Source of the DNA: Penicillium oxalicum
Lineage: Eukaryota; Ascomycota; Eurotiomycetes; Eurotiales; Aspergillaceae
Reading direction: 5' to 3'
NCBI RefSeq assembly: GCF_001723175.1
Contig: NC_064653.1
Span: forward strand, 1 to 64,000
DNA length: 64,000 bases
The notes beneath the pieces were generated by a model that ran no database searches, had not been told where the DNA came from, and saw only the letters and a program-made list of their open reading frames with translations. Of the stretch, positions 1 through 10,497 are shown piece after piece. Positions within the stretch are counted from its first letter, which is position 1, and each line of letters starts with the position of its first letter. Position numbers and translations under genes: made by a program.

Positions 1-137
1 CCCTAACCCCTAACCCCTAACCCTAAACCCCTAACCCTAACCTAACCCCTAACCCCTAACCCCTAAACCCCTAACCCTAACCCCTAACCCCTAAACCCCT
101 AACCCCTAACCCCTAACCCCTAACCCCTAACCCCTAA
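1..137. repeat. Telomere, C-rich strand, heterogeneous repeat
   Basis: The window starts with 20 tandem telomeric units read 5'->3' on the C-rich strand, so base 1 is at or very near the left chromosome end. By hand count the units are 13 CCCCTAA, 3 CCCTAA, 2 CCCCTAAA, 1 CCCTAAA and 1 CCTAA. Most filamentous fungi have homogeneous TTAGGG. Here the 7-mer TTAGGGG dominates with slippage variants. Unique sequence starts at about 138-145. Confidence 0.96.
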
Positions 138-275
138 CCCCAATTTCTCACAGGACCTTCCCAGGTCCTAACACTGATGTCAAAATACAAGTTCGAGACA
201 AGCACAGGATAAAAGCTATACAAGGAGACTATAACATGATCAAGTATATGCGGTCCATCTTCAACCTAGCCCAAG

Positions 276-961
276 CTACTCTTCAGGTTTGCCACTTTCG
301 ATATCGTGTAGCTTCTTTGCAGCCATGCGGCGACCCTCCTCTGTGACTAGAGGGTTATGCTGCGCACTATCTTGCCGTTATTAAAAATGCTAGATGATAA
401 TGATGAGAAACTTACGCTTTTAGTCCAGCAATGACCCTGTTCGGATCTTTGGCACTCTCCTCTAAATTATATAGCTCGCGTCGGGCTTGCTCCTCGTCCA
501 TCTGCTCTAACATTTGACGAGCATGCTCTTTTCCCTCTTCTGAGACAAGTGGGTTGTGAAGAGCCCTATACGCTTATTAGTAAACAATCCTCGTCATATT
601 TTTCTAGTCAAGTAATTTTTTTCAGGAAACAAGACATACGCTTTGTAACCACGAGCCGCGTTTATCCTCTCCTGGGGGAACTCGCCCTTTTTCCAATAGA
701 TGATTGCCGCCGATGACGGTGATATAGGGGATGCTCGCCACCTTCAAGGAGCTCATGGCGAGCTTCTTCTTCATTCAATTCTCTTAACATCTGCTCGGCA
801 TGATCCTTCGCCTCGATGGAGACGTGCTCATTATGTATTGCTCTAAATATAATCGTTAATCCTTAAAAATTAGGTAAATGAGGAGGGAAAATATACGCTT
901 TGTAACCGCGGGCTGCGTTTACTCTTTCCTCGGGGGTCATAGTGAACTCGTGAGAAGACAT
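276..961 (-). CDS. Conidiation-specific protein 6 (CON-6) family, three repeats, apparent frameshift
   Basis: CON-6 proteins are small hydrophilic proteins that accumulate in conidia. Exons on the minus strand are 961-897, 842-640, 565-416 and 366-276, with introns of 54, 74 and 49 nt. The product has three repeats, each with a core like ERVNAARGYKA / AIHNEHVSIEAKDHA. The second and third carry ALHNPLVSEEGKEHA and AQHNPLVTEEGRR. All three introns fall at the same place, after the second base of the Ala codon of the KA dipeptide, so the repeat spread with its intron. Within exon 2 the frame slips between repeats 1 and 2 near an A5 run (about 685-690). As written, translation stops early at about 665. 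No alternative intron I tried restores the phase. Start chosen: MSSHEF at 961. The gene is the first one inside the telomere. Family identity is recognised from the motif; the frameshift may be real or a sequence error. Confidence 0.82.
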
Positions 962-1306
962 CACCGGACATTAGCGGTGGAAGAATTGATTATGGGATCA
1001 GTATGTTACGGACCTCAAAGAAGCGCGGGGGCCGCAGTTATTTGAGTAACGACTGAGGGCCAATCATTCTGCGGACACTAGGGAATAGCGTTGTCACGTG
1101 CGTTTCGGTATACTTGGGCGTGCCCCGAGGGACCCAAGGAGGAGACATTCAGGACAGGCACCAGAAGCAGCCTACAGCTAACCGACACAAACGACACCCT
1201 CTTACTCTATGAGACGGTTAGCGCGACGCAGGAAACGGCCGCCATTTTACTAGCACCGGAATTACGCCACAAGTGCGAGTGACTAGTAACTTGTCACGTG
1301 ACTATA

Positions 1307-1384
1307 TCCTATCGGTGATAGGATGGACTCATCGGTGATGAGTCCTGGCGCATCAGTGATGAGTCTCGACTCATCAGTGATAGG
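1307..1384. repeat. Array of four short palindromes with GGT/AGT loops
   Basis: Four palindromic units lie in tandem. TCCTATC-ggt-GATAGGA is at 1307-1323. GGACTCATC-ggt-GATGAGTCC (9-bp perfect arms) is at 1325-1345. Two weaker units centre on CATC-agt-GATG (about 1351-1361) and CTCATC-agt-GATAGG (about 1370-1384). They sit just before a TATATAA at about 1395 and the first copy of a dispersed repeat. Function unknown; possibly the end of a degenerate mobile element or a protein-binding array. Confidence 0.75.
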
Positions 1385-1402
1385 AAGGACTGGATATATA
1401 AG

Positions 1403-1607
1403 GACACTCTTTTTAACATCATGTATTTAGTTCTTCGCGATCAATTGCACATTGTTACTTGGTTACCACATTGAAGCACTTTGCACTCCACGGTTCAACT
1501 CTAAGACAAACCCAACCTACAGGTAGGGGATTCACTCAGTGGTAACACTTAGTGATTGACCTACTTGGCGCGCACCTCTGGCACGTCTTGCAAGACACTC
1601 AACAGGA
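1403..1607 (+). repeat. Dispersed subtelomeric repeat, copy 1 (LTR-like or SINE-like)
   Basis: About 205 bp that recurs in direct orientation at 5288-5491. The shared core includes TCTTCGCGATCAATTGCAC and CCAACCTACAGGTAGGGGA. Mismatches between the copies are almost all transitions. A TATATAA lies just upstream. The segment GATTCACTCAGTGGTAAC resembles a tRNA A box, and GGATTCAACCC near 1604 resembles a B box, so a tRNA-derived SINE is possible; an LTR fragment is the alternative. Confidence 0.7.
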
Positions 1608-1617
1608 TTCAACCCGC

Positions 1618-1752
1618 AGTAAGGCTTTGCGAAGCAACGGTACGATTGAGAGACCAGGTCTTGGGATTGGAAGTTAGGATAGCAGGCAAGTATCGGCCCA
1701 GGACGTTCTGACTCACAGTGACCAGTCGGCACCGCGTAACACAGTACAGCCA
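1618..1752 (+). repeat. Inverted repeat family, copy 1
   Basis: This segment recurs as an inverted, diverged copy at 3041-3168. Shared stretches include AGTAAGGCTTTGCGAAGCAA and CTCACAGTGACCAGTC followed by GCACCGCGTAAC. A third short direct piece lies at about 6251-6288. The two inverted copies enclose about 1.3 kb with no recognisable gene. Confidence 0.7.
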
Positions 1753-3040
1753 ACTAATAGTTCGTATCAAGACTTTATAGCACGACGGTGCGCTAAGTGA
1801 ACATCTTTTCTTTGAGCTTACCACCTTAAGCGAGTGAACCATATCATCAATTCGGTCTCGACATAATATTTTCGTCAGCATCTGCCTACCTCTGAGGTAT
1901 TACATTGTGGTGCCACTTAATGAGGCATTAATCCCTGGGAGTGCCGTCTCGACAAAAGTCTAAGTCAGCGTCAGTATGTTTCGACCGGGTGGCGAAAGCG
2001 GACATTGGGTGTTTTAAATATTGAAATTTTCTGTGAAAGCACACAGCATGACCATAGGAGGGTCCAGAGCAACATATTCACCTTTGCTAGTAACACTCCT
2101 TCTTATCTGGTACATAAAACAATTTGTACTATTATACGTAGCAACAGCCTAGATCTCGTCTACATCCCTTCAACATCCGTCGAGCTCACCAATCGTTGCA
2201 TATAGGGCCCCTTGTAGTGTTACATGTCTCCATTTCATCATCAACTCAGCATGATTATTCGTCGTCCTTCACAACTGGTTATCTCCGGAATTCTGCGAGG
2301 CACATCATTATCTACGGGTGGGCTTCCATGTTCTGGGTACTCCGATCATACAACGCGGGGGATAAGGTAATGTACAAAGTAACCAGGTCTTACCACCCTT
2401 CTCAGACAAGGACATTGCTATCAGGTACTCAAAAACTGGAACCACCCTCAAGAATGATCGACAGAATTTTAACTGGTCATGCTCGTAGCCCACGCAGTAC
2501 AAATGTGTGGCTTAGCAGTGATGGCATTGCGTCACTCGCTGCGGCAGTGTATATGATCTATGGTTCAACATATACCAGGTTCGCACATATACAGAATTGA
2601 CCGTTATAAGTAGATAGGGGGTGGTGTTACTAGCTCTAGTAACGCGAATACAGATTTCATCATCAATCACAGAAGTCTCCCGTACTCTTATCATATATTG
2701 GTTGAAAATTTGCTCTATAATGTTCACTTATATACTACTGAACTACTACTGAAATTACTTTCTAGCATTTACGTTCTGTTCTACGTAGAAGAGTAGGTCT
2801 TCAGTATTCATACTCTTTTACAATCTCATAGCTATTCTATAGCCTACGCAATCCTGATTTAACAGCTTAATCTAAGTATCCTCGGGCGCACTCCTTCCCA
2901 ATCCGTCGAAACCGTTACTGTACCAACCCAATTGAGTAAAAGCGTTACATCCACTACTAACTCAATTTATCAAAAGCCTTACCGTCGGTAGTTACTCGTG
3001 AGATCCAAAGGAAAGACGAGGTATGGTCTCTTATAAGTAT

Positions 3041-3168
3041 GGCTACATGTTATGCGGTGCTGACTGGTCACTGTGAGCTAGAATGTGCACGGGTTATACT
3101 TGCCTCGTTCTGACTGCGGATCCCAAGACTAGCTCTCAACCGTACCGTTGCTTCGCAAAGCCTTACTA
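3041..3168 (-). repeat. Inverted repeat family, copy 2
   Basis: Read on the minus strand this matches 1618-1752 with scattered mismatches and a small gap. Together the copies form a large imperfect inverted repeat. It could be the ends of a degenerate DNA transposon or two opposed solo repeats. Confidence 0.68.
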
Positions 3169-5104
3169 AGAGTTAGGGTAAACCATGGTTTAATGGAGTC
3201 GATCGCTTGACCCATGAGCGTATTAAAGTTCATCAATGAGTCTGGAACCGCATCGTTCGTCTAACCACTACTCGTAAATGCCCACTATATCCTGTAATTT
3301 AGTAAGTGATCACGCTAAATCTGGATAGCTAGTCGTCAGATGACGTGAGTGGTTTCGAGATCTCAAGGTTTAAATAAGATCGGGGATTCGAGTTACTTTC
3401 TGTAAATTTACTTTTCTCATCCTTCCCGTCTACAGTCTTAGTCGACTCTATCAATCACACCCGCTGCTGTAAGTCAGACCTACCGGGCAAAAGACTGCGT
3501 TCTGATACGAACTCTTCTACTTCTAGTCTACTCACCGTGAACATGAAAATGCTACTGTGACCCTCTGTATTTCGCAAGTCTCAGTGCCGCTTCCGGCTGG
3601 AAGCTTCATGCTGGATCACAAACTTGGATTGGGTCGAGCCCACAGGGCTGCACAGCTGTGTTCATTCCACGAGGCGCGCAGATTAGCTGGGACGGAGCTC
3701 AGGGAGCTAGTATTGTCCAGTTCTTTAATGTGGCAGGGGGTTGTAACAGAGTGTATCGCACTATTATGGGCGAGGGCGATATCAATGCGTCGGACAATAT
3801 CTATCGCTTCGTAGTGAAAGCATGATCGCTTTTCGGGAGATCTTGAGAGTATCGGTACTGTTCTTCTTATTTGGTTAATTATATCTTCAGAACGCGTATT
3901 CCTTGTACGTTAATGTCGTTCACATGACCTTCTACTTCCTAGTTGGTTTAAAGGATCAGGTGAAAGACAAGTTAGAAGTATCCACTGTACGTCCAAGTCA
4001 AGTGAATGGATGATAGGACGGACATATGGTGAAATGATTAGTTACCTATCAAAGTAAAGCAGTTACATTGATGCATAGTGATACGTTGATCTTACTGTGG
4101 AAGAGGTAGATACAAAAATCGCAATAATACCTCTGCATGAAAAATGGACGGTCGCATTTGACGTCGAAATTATGTTCTGATATCTCCTTCGCCTTTGATT
4201 CTGTAATTCAAACATTTAGGCTAAGCACTAAGGGTTTACCAAGAAATCTGCTCCTAAAGTGTTAACGTGCCCCATCGAAAGCTGTCACTAATGGAAAAAG
4301 AGCCGTATTGAAATCCCGGAGACTGGCGAGTTCACACTTTACTGCAGTAACTAGCGCAGCGATTGGCGTGGCTAATAGGCGCGGTCAATAGCCGACCGCC
4401 TGATGGGCTGGATCACTCCGCCAACTCTATCCTCAAACGGAAGGATCCCATGAGGTCATGAATGGTGCTTGAATTGGCATCTGGCTAGTCGATCCATGAG
4501 CAAATTCCGTTGAATAATATTTGCCAAGAAAAGCTAAGTCGATTGTAATTCTTGACCTAGTCATTTGTGAAAAAACCTCCCTTATGCAAATTAATCTACA
4601 TTGAATTAGGGATTGGCTCTCTTGCTCTCTGCCGAGATACGCTCTTAGTTGACTTAGTATTAAAGAGCTCCTTCGATTCGAGGTCATTATTTATCCTGCA
4701 AAGAGACATCTATCTTATTTAGGAGGGCCGGTGTAAGAGAAGAAATTGGTGACAGCGAAAAAAGGGTAAGGACTTCTTATATCTCGGCCGAGTATCGGCG
4801 GAGCCTCGGATAGATTGTATCACATGATACAGTACTGGCCCAAGTCAATGACGTCACGGCCCAACGAGAGACTCGCAGATCCCCCAAGCATAAATTTGCC
4901 AGAAAAGGTCAGATTTGAGGGAATTAAGAGTCAGAGTTTTTGACACGCGCATGGAAGTTCAAGTACTCTATAGCTGATTGCCATCGCTTCTATACACATT
5001 CGACGCACCTCCAGTATCATATCTCTCCTTGTAACCTACATACGACCCACTTGAAATCATACCATGCCGTTGCTCACTGGTTAATCCATTAGGCCAAAAG
5101 GTCT

Positions 5105-5136
5105 AGGCCAAACCATCTGTTAGGATGGTTTGGCCT
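5105..5136. repeat. 13-bp perfect hairpin
   Basis: AGGCCAAACCATC at 5105-5117 and its exact reverse complement at 5124-5136 enclose a 6-nt loop (TGTTAG). A partial copy of the arm (TAGGCCAAA) lies just upstream at about 5090. It is about 150 bp before the second copy of the dispersed repeat, in the position the GGT-loop palindrome array takes before copy 1. Confidence 0.85.
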
Positions 5137-5200
5137 GCAGCGGTATTTATAGACGGTTTAGTCCCACATATCTTCCCGCATACGCTCTGGGACCACACAC

Positions 5201-5225
5201 TCCCTCCCAGGGCTCCCTCCCAGGG
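5201..5225 (+). repeat. Short tandem direct repeat
   Basis: CTCCCTCCCAGGG is repeated back to back at about 5201-5225, between the 13-bp hairpin and the copy 2 repeat. No function can be assigned. Confidence 0.6.
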
Positions 5226-5287
5226 TTAAGGGCCTCTGGGAGTCTTACCCTTTACAATTTCATGGCTTAGACTTAATATACAAAAAT

Positions 5288-5491
5288 GACACTTATTTAG
5301 CACCATGTATCTATTTCTTCGCGATCAATTGCACACTGTTACTTGGTCACTACCTTGAGCACTCTGCACTTCACAGTTCAACTTTAGGACGGACCCAACC
5401 TACAGGTAGGGGATTCACTCAATAGCAACACTAAAGTGATTAACCTACTCAGCGCGCACCTCTGGCACATCTTGCAAGACCCTCAACAGAA
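5288..5491 (+). repeat. Dispersed subtelomeric repeat, copy 2
   Basis: Direct copy of 1403-1607. The homology stops at about 5491. The family piece that follows directly in copy 1 (GTTCTGACTCACAG onward) is found only at about 6251-6288, so roughly 750 bp may have been inserted into this copy. Confidence 0.7.
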
Positions 5492-6137
5492 TGCATGGAG
5501 TAAGTAGCAAAGTGATCTTTCCAGGATCACTTACTAAGGCTAATCATATTCCACAATTCTGGAAGGGTATTAATATTTTCGGCCAAATAAATCAAATAGA
5601 ATGATTCTCGCCATTGCAAATATTCTATTCCTGTCGAGGGACAGTCGATAGTTCAAATCGAGTGTCATGAAAATGAGCGCAGAGGAAGCTCACTCGAGTG
5701 ACGGAGAGGGTAGACAATCATCCATCTTGCGACATCGCTATAACGCCTGCTTTTATTTTGCCTGTCTGTAGAGAAAATTCCACGAAGCTCCAAAGGCCGT
5801 GACTGTATAAAACGACATTCTCTAGTTACTCGATATCCAGGACCAAGCAGCTTGACAGGGATCTGGATCCTGCTAATCAAATCCAGACAAGCGTACTTAG
5901 CACTAGGGTTTGAGAAACGATCTGCGAGCGGAAGAGGGGAGTTTGATTTCGAATCTGGCAGCACAGCGCAGGGTTAAGCGCCAGACTATGTAAGTAGGCC
6001 GTTTGACCTTTTGAAAAAGAATACCGACCGAAAATCAAAATAGTTACCATAAGCTACAACCAACCCTCAAGAGCACTATCATCTATTTGTATGCTTTTAT
6101 ACCACCACCCAAATCACATTTCAGTATTGGTAACTGA

Positions 6138-6200
6138 TGAGATGCGGCTGCAGTAGGTGCAGCCACACGATCAGAGAGAGGGATGAGGTGTGAGATTGCT
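6138..6200 (+). repeat. Direct repeat flanking the terpene synthase segment, left copy
   Basis: GAGATGCGGCTGCAGTAGG and about 45 following bases recur in diverged form at 8845-8915. The left copy contains a 7-bp hairpin (GGCTGCA-gtagg-TGCAGCC) that is broken in the right copy. The two copies bracket 2.7 kb holding the terpene synthase gene. Confidence 0.65.
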
Positions 6201-6287
6201 ACGGGAGAGACATTCTACCTAGGCTATGGACTGTAGACCTTGCAAGGTCTAGTTCTAACTCACAGTAACTAGTTGGCACCGCGTAAC

Positions 6288-6345
6288 ATTACTAACGAGT
6301 AATTACTAACGAGTAGAATACCGACAAATAATTACTAACAAGTAG
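6288..6345 (+). repeat. Triplicated 13-14 bp motif
   Basis: ATTACTAACGAGTA occurs twice in tandem (about 6289-6315) and once more as ATTACTAACAAGTA (about 6331-6344). It directly abuts the partial repeat that ends in GCACCGCGTAACA. Nothing else is visible here. Confidence 0.6.
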
Positions 6346-7692
6346 TAAGGATGGGTAGTATAACGCATAAAACATATCGGGTTAGCGTAGTAGCGGGTAA
6401 TAAACCTTATGTACCCCTTTTGCCTAATCGGGAAGGGAGTTTTGATATTAAAGTAAAAGATCAAAGGTAGATAACTCCGCGAATATTAGATGTATGATAA
6501 AGATCCGAGTATCATTATAATGCTATAGTGATAGAGATTCAGAGCATATCATAATTCAATTAATTCCTTTAAATTCGAAGAGTAGGAGGTTGTAGTCAAA
6601 TGCCTTATAGAAAGTTCAGAGCTCGATAAGAACACTAAGACACTCTTATCCTACCGGCCTTCTCAAAAATAAGGACTCTTACCAAAGGGTTTATCAGAGG
6701 ACAATAACCTTACTATCTTTAAATTTAACTACAGTAGCTAATGACTCGAATCTATTACCACTTAACTGTTTACCCTAGTTTCCAAATGTTAGGATTGACC
6801 TTCTCTCCCTTAACGAGCCGGTAGAGCTGACGAGAATCTAGAGAGAGCTACTATTATCTTGGAGATAAAAAATTCTACTTTATGTTGACGGGAACAAACA
6901 GCGATGAAAAAATGCTAACCCCATGACGATTCCAATTTCATAAGCTTGATCCACCCTTTTCAGGTTTACTTTGGCATATTGGCTTGGAACCAGAGATAAA
7001 TCCTACCAAACTTGTATGTTACTGCATGTGCATGAAGAAATTCATCATGAAACATCCAAGGAAAATGTATCCTGCCTATGATTTTGAAATATGCTTTCTA
7101 CGAATTACGTCATTGGGCACTACTGCGCGTGCCGTCAAATGATCTGATTAGGTACCCACTAGATTGCTCGCTGTCATTTGATGACTAGATTTACAAGTTT
7201 ATCAACGCTTTTTAGATCAAAAGTAGTTCCCCACAGAGTCAGTTCAGTAAAGAATCGATCATTGAAAAGTTACCACGTTAGGGTCCTAGATTTGTGTAGA
7301 ACATTGTTTAAGCTTGAAGTATTATCTGTTCTTACCTACATTTAAACGCCAGAAAGGCGGAACAGGATATCCAGGAAGATAGCTCAATTGCAGTGTGACG
7401 CGCTAATGCAAAACAAGAAACATGATGTAAACCTTGGCTGATTCAGTAGTAAAATCTAGAAATAGATCGACTCAAAGATGCAGCTGATCGAAACGAGATT
7501 GATAGGTCATTGCGGCTTGATATATCATCTTTGATGTTCCATTGAGTTTTAGGCGTCACGCAGTTATTAATCTACTTAAGAGGTCACAAACCACTGAGGC
7601 TATGTTCTCGTTCCTTTTCTAACTGCTACCCTTCCATCTAGGATTCACTAGGGTACTATAGGTTTCCATCTCAATACCTATATGACAATCAA

Positions 7693-8800
7693 ATGACGCA
7701 AACGAAATTTCAAGCCGAAGCAGCCTCTGCTTCATTTTCGATTTCAGAGTACTCGAAAACTTTGAGTGATTTCCTTCTCCGATGCTCATTCAAAGTGCCT
7801 TCCTATCAACACGATGAGCAATTTGTTCAGCAGGTATTGGGAAATTGTACCTCTGTGCAGAGTTGCCAAAAACGGGAATCGCTAGCACGGCTTGGTTCCA
7901 TGGCCGCCAGATGGTTCTACCCATCCCATGACCGCGAAATACAAATTGACATAGCCGTCTTTACTGCGTTGATGTTTTCAATTGACGACCTCGGCAACCA
8001 AATGCCGTGCGCTTTACGTACATATCGCAGAAAAATGTAAGTCAAGGAATTCATTCGAAAAAATTGATCGATTATTTACTTGAACGTTTTGCTGCATCTA
8101 TTGCAGTATGTTAGGCCTTCCTCAGGATAGTCAGCAAATTGCGGACTTTTTGAAAATCCCATTCCAGATGGAGAGCTGGCTCGACAACTTCGCTCTTGAC
8201 ATGGTTTTCAAATCTCAGCTAGAGTTTCTCAGCGCCAATCTAGTGGAGAATGAGTATGGAGACCGTCTATGCCCGCATCCGAGTACACCTCAGTCTCTTC
8301 GAAGCTATTTTCGTTTAAAAAGCGGGATTTGCGAGCCGTATGCCTTCTTCATCTGGCCTTCCAGCATCATGGTACAGGATCATAATCACAACGGTGCTCC
8401 ACTCGCTATCATGCCGGACTTAATGACCTGGATCAACGATACCAATGATATAATGTCATTCTACAAGGAATCTATTATCGGGGACGAAGTCAACAACTCT
8501 ATATCTCTCCATGCACGGTTAGTCTCTTTCTCTCCTACTCATCAGCCTTACAATTATAGCTTGAACGATAACTGAAAGACCACAAGAGCAAAATCACAAA
8601 CCCTCCTTGAATCTGTGAAGGATCATGTGAGCTTAGCTACCGATGCCTTCGTGCGTATCATGGAATTCGCCAAGGATCAGCACCCTGAGGTGCAAAGAAA
8701 GTTGTTGGAATTCCTTAATGGTTATATCGCGTTTCACTACAAAGACCCGCGGTATCACATGCAGGATCTAAGCATATCCCATTCACTCTTCGATCAATGA
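7693..8800 (+). CDS. TRI5-family (trichodiene synthase-like) sesquiterpene synthase
   Basis: Class I terpene cyclase that would convert farnesyl diphosphate to a sesquiterpene; the product cannot be predicted. Exons 7693-8036, 8107-8517 and 8587-8800 are joined by 70- and 69-nt introns (GTAAGT...GCAG and GTTAGT...CAAG), giving 322 aa in one frame. The Asp-rich metal site is SIDDLGNQ (D98, D99). The NSE metal site is NDIMSFYKE (about 228-236), the form typical of the TRI5 family. The RY pair near the C-terminus is DPRY (about 305-308). The length is short for TRI5 (about 370-390 aa). The Asp-rich motif is less acidic than the usual DDxxD. All reading frames are intact, which stands out in an otherwise degenerate subtelomere. 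No cytochrome P450 lies beside it, so any cluster is minimal or decayed. Confidence 0.85.
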
Positions 8801-8844
8801 TAGTGGGGTCTCTCTGTGTTATATATCACGGAGAGCTTCTCTAT

Positions 8845-8915
8845 GGTGAGGTGCGGCCACAGTAGGAGGGGCAGCCACACAATGTGAGAGCGGGATGAGT
8901 GATTGAAAGGTTGCT
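8845..8915 (+). repeat. Direct repeat flanking the terpene synthase segment, right copy
   Basis: GTGAGGTGCGGCCACAGTAGG and following bases match 6138-6200 in the same orientation, with substitutions and a small insertion. It starts 45 bp after the terpene synthase stop codon. Confidence 0.65.
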
Positions 8916-10490
8916 TGCGCTTCATATTCAACATATTGACCACCTTCAAAATCGGACTAGCTTACTCCGATGCATGCTGCTTTTATCGATCAATTATTGA
9001 TTCTGGCGATTGGGAACTGTCTCTTTGTTTAGCTACTTCCTTGCAGCGCGCCAACTTGTTTTGCGAGTATGCTTACCTTCTCTAGTCTATCCAGGTCTTC
9101 GTAGATACATGTATCAGCGTCACTATCCATCGCCGCAAATATATCTCTATCGATTGAACTATTGCCAAGCCTCCCTCCTCATCAAAATAGAACGCACCCC
9201 TCACCTCATACTCCCCGTCGGTCTGTTCACTCTATCTAGTGTAGTGGGGGATTCGGTTGCATGTACTTAAAGGCGGATATTCAGTAGTAGGAGATGCCTG
9301 AGAGCCTTACCGTCGAGGAAGGTTATCTAGGACCTAGCTTGCGGGATCCGGCATCATCATCATACTTGATCAATAGTTTGGACGGAGGATTCTGGACAGC
9401 CTTTACAGTCGGATTCCTTACACTTGCAATGTCACACTCTTTTTGATTCCTGCCTTTGGTACCTGACATCGGATCTCACGATTACTTTGGAGGATTCCAG
9501 GACTTGCGTGCTTGTAGGTTTGGTTTGGTTCCTCTATGACTCGACCTGTCTGGTGAGATCAGACTGCCGTGAGCATTCCCCTCTTCAATAGGTACTGGTG
9601 AGACGCACTTGGAGGACTTTTATCGGTCCCTTCGTCAAATCGGCGTGGTAGAATTCAAAGAAAATTTCTGTCAATTCAAAGAAACTCATCCCCCTATAAG
9701 TGCAGCTGCATTTAGGGCTGTTTGCCAACAGTCATGCGATCCACCAATTTTACTATCGTCATCTCCCTTCATCGTCTCTCTCTCGCCCTACCAGAGCACA
9801 TGCGTACATGATGAACTCTTTGAGAAGAATAATCTTGAAAATGTCCCTTCGATAGTTTAATGTCCTAATGTCGAGTGTTGTATCGAGAGAGCACCTATGA
9901 CATCCTATCCATTGGGGCTCCGCTCAGAACCCCTGGCCGTAATGTCCTCGTTTTTTCAAGTTGTTTAAGTTGGTCTTAATCGATAATTGTTCACCTTCAA
10001 TAGACATATTGAATCGATAGCAATGTCCGAGTCGAATGTAGCGCCACAATCTTACATCCTCACCAGGAGCGTGAATGAGGCTCAGCGGTTTATGACTTCC
10101 AATCCTCTTTGATCTTCTTCGTAAAAAATTGGCTCCTTACAGCGGAGAGACTCCTCAGTCTTCCCTATTGGACCAACCATGGGCCAATGATCCATGGTAT
10201 CGAACAGCTTCGGGGTTATGAGAGAAGCCTACAGAAATCTACAAGAACTAGAGTTGTGAGAAAATTTCCAGTAGGGAATGGACTTCCACGTTTAGCCTGG
10301 TGGCCAAATTCTGGGCAGTTTCATCGGGGACTCGTGGACGACAAGTGGAGACCTAAAGTGGGGGACCAAAGTGGTCCTGGTCTACACCAGCCAATGAAGA
10401 CGGTCAGTTGGACTGCCGTTTTAGGAACTTGACGGGAGTGGGGCCCAGACATCGTCGCCATTCCGAGGGTCGGAAGAGGCATTTCAAGAG

Positions 10491-10497
10491 TATATAA
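10491..10497 (+). promoter_or_regulatory. TATA box of the PLP-enzyme gene
   Basis: TATATAA lies 107 bp before the chosen ATG at 10604. It is the only clear TATA element in the last 150 bp before the start. A pyrimidine-rich stretch follows at about 10560-10575. Confidence 0.55.

Larger units (their letters stand above)
962..7692. other. Subtelomeric repeat region without convincing genes
   Basis: About 6.7 kb with only short, unrecognisable open frames, none above 134 codons and none with a conserved motif. It holds palindrome arrays, at least two families of dispersed repeat copies in direct and inverted orientation, and long AT-rich stretches. Differences between copies are mainly C/T and G/A, as expected of RIP. 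No transposase, reverse transcriptase or Y' type helicase fragment was recognised. Confidence 0.7.

Noticed and set aside
2005..2600. Two overlapping plus-strand open frames in the repeat region
   Set aside because: No motif, no plausible splice structure, and they lie between the arms of an inverted repeat; compatible with chance.
9609..9860. 83-codon frame starting near MEDFYRSLRQIG
   Set aside because: Looks protein-like at first, but I cannot tie it to any family and it has no extension in either direction.
10023..10112. Short frame with SYILTRSVNEAQR, slightly like the N-terminus of fungal SAM methyltransferases
   Set aside because: Only 29 residues before a stop and no SAM-binding motif downstream; too little to call a pseudogene.
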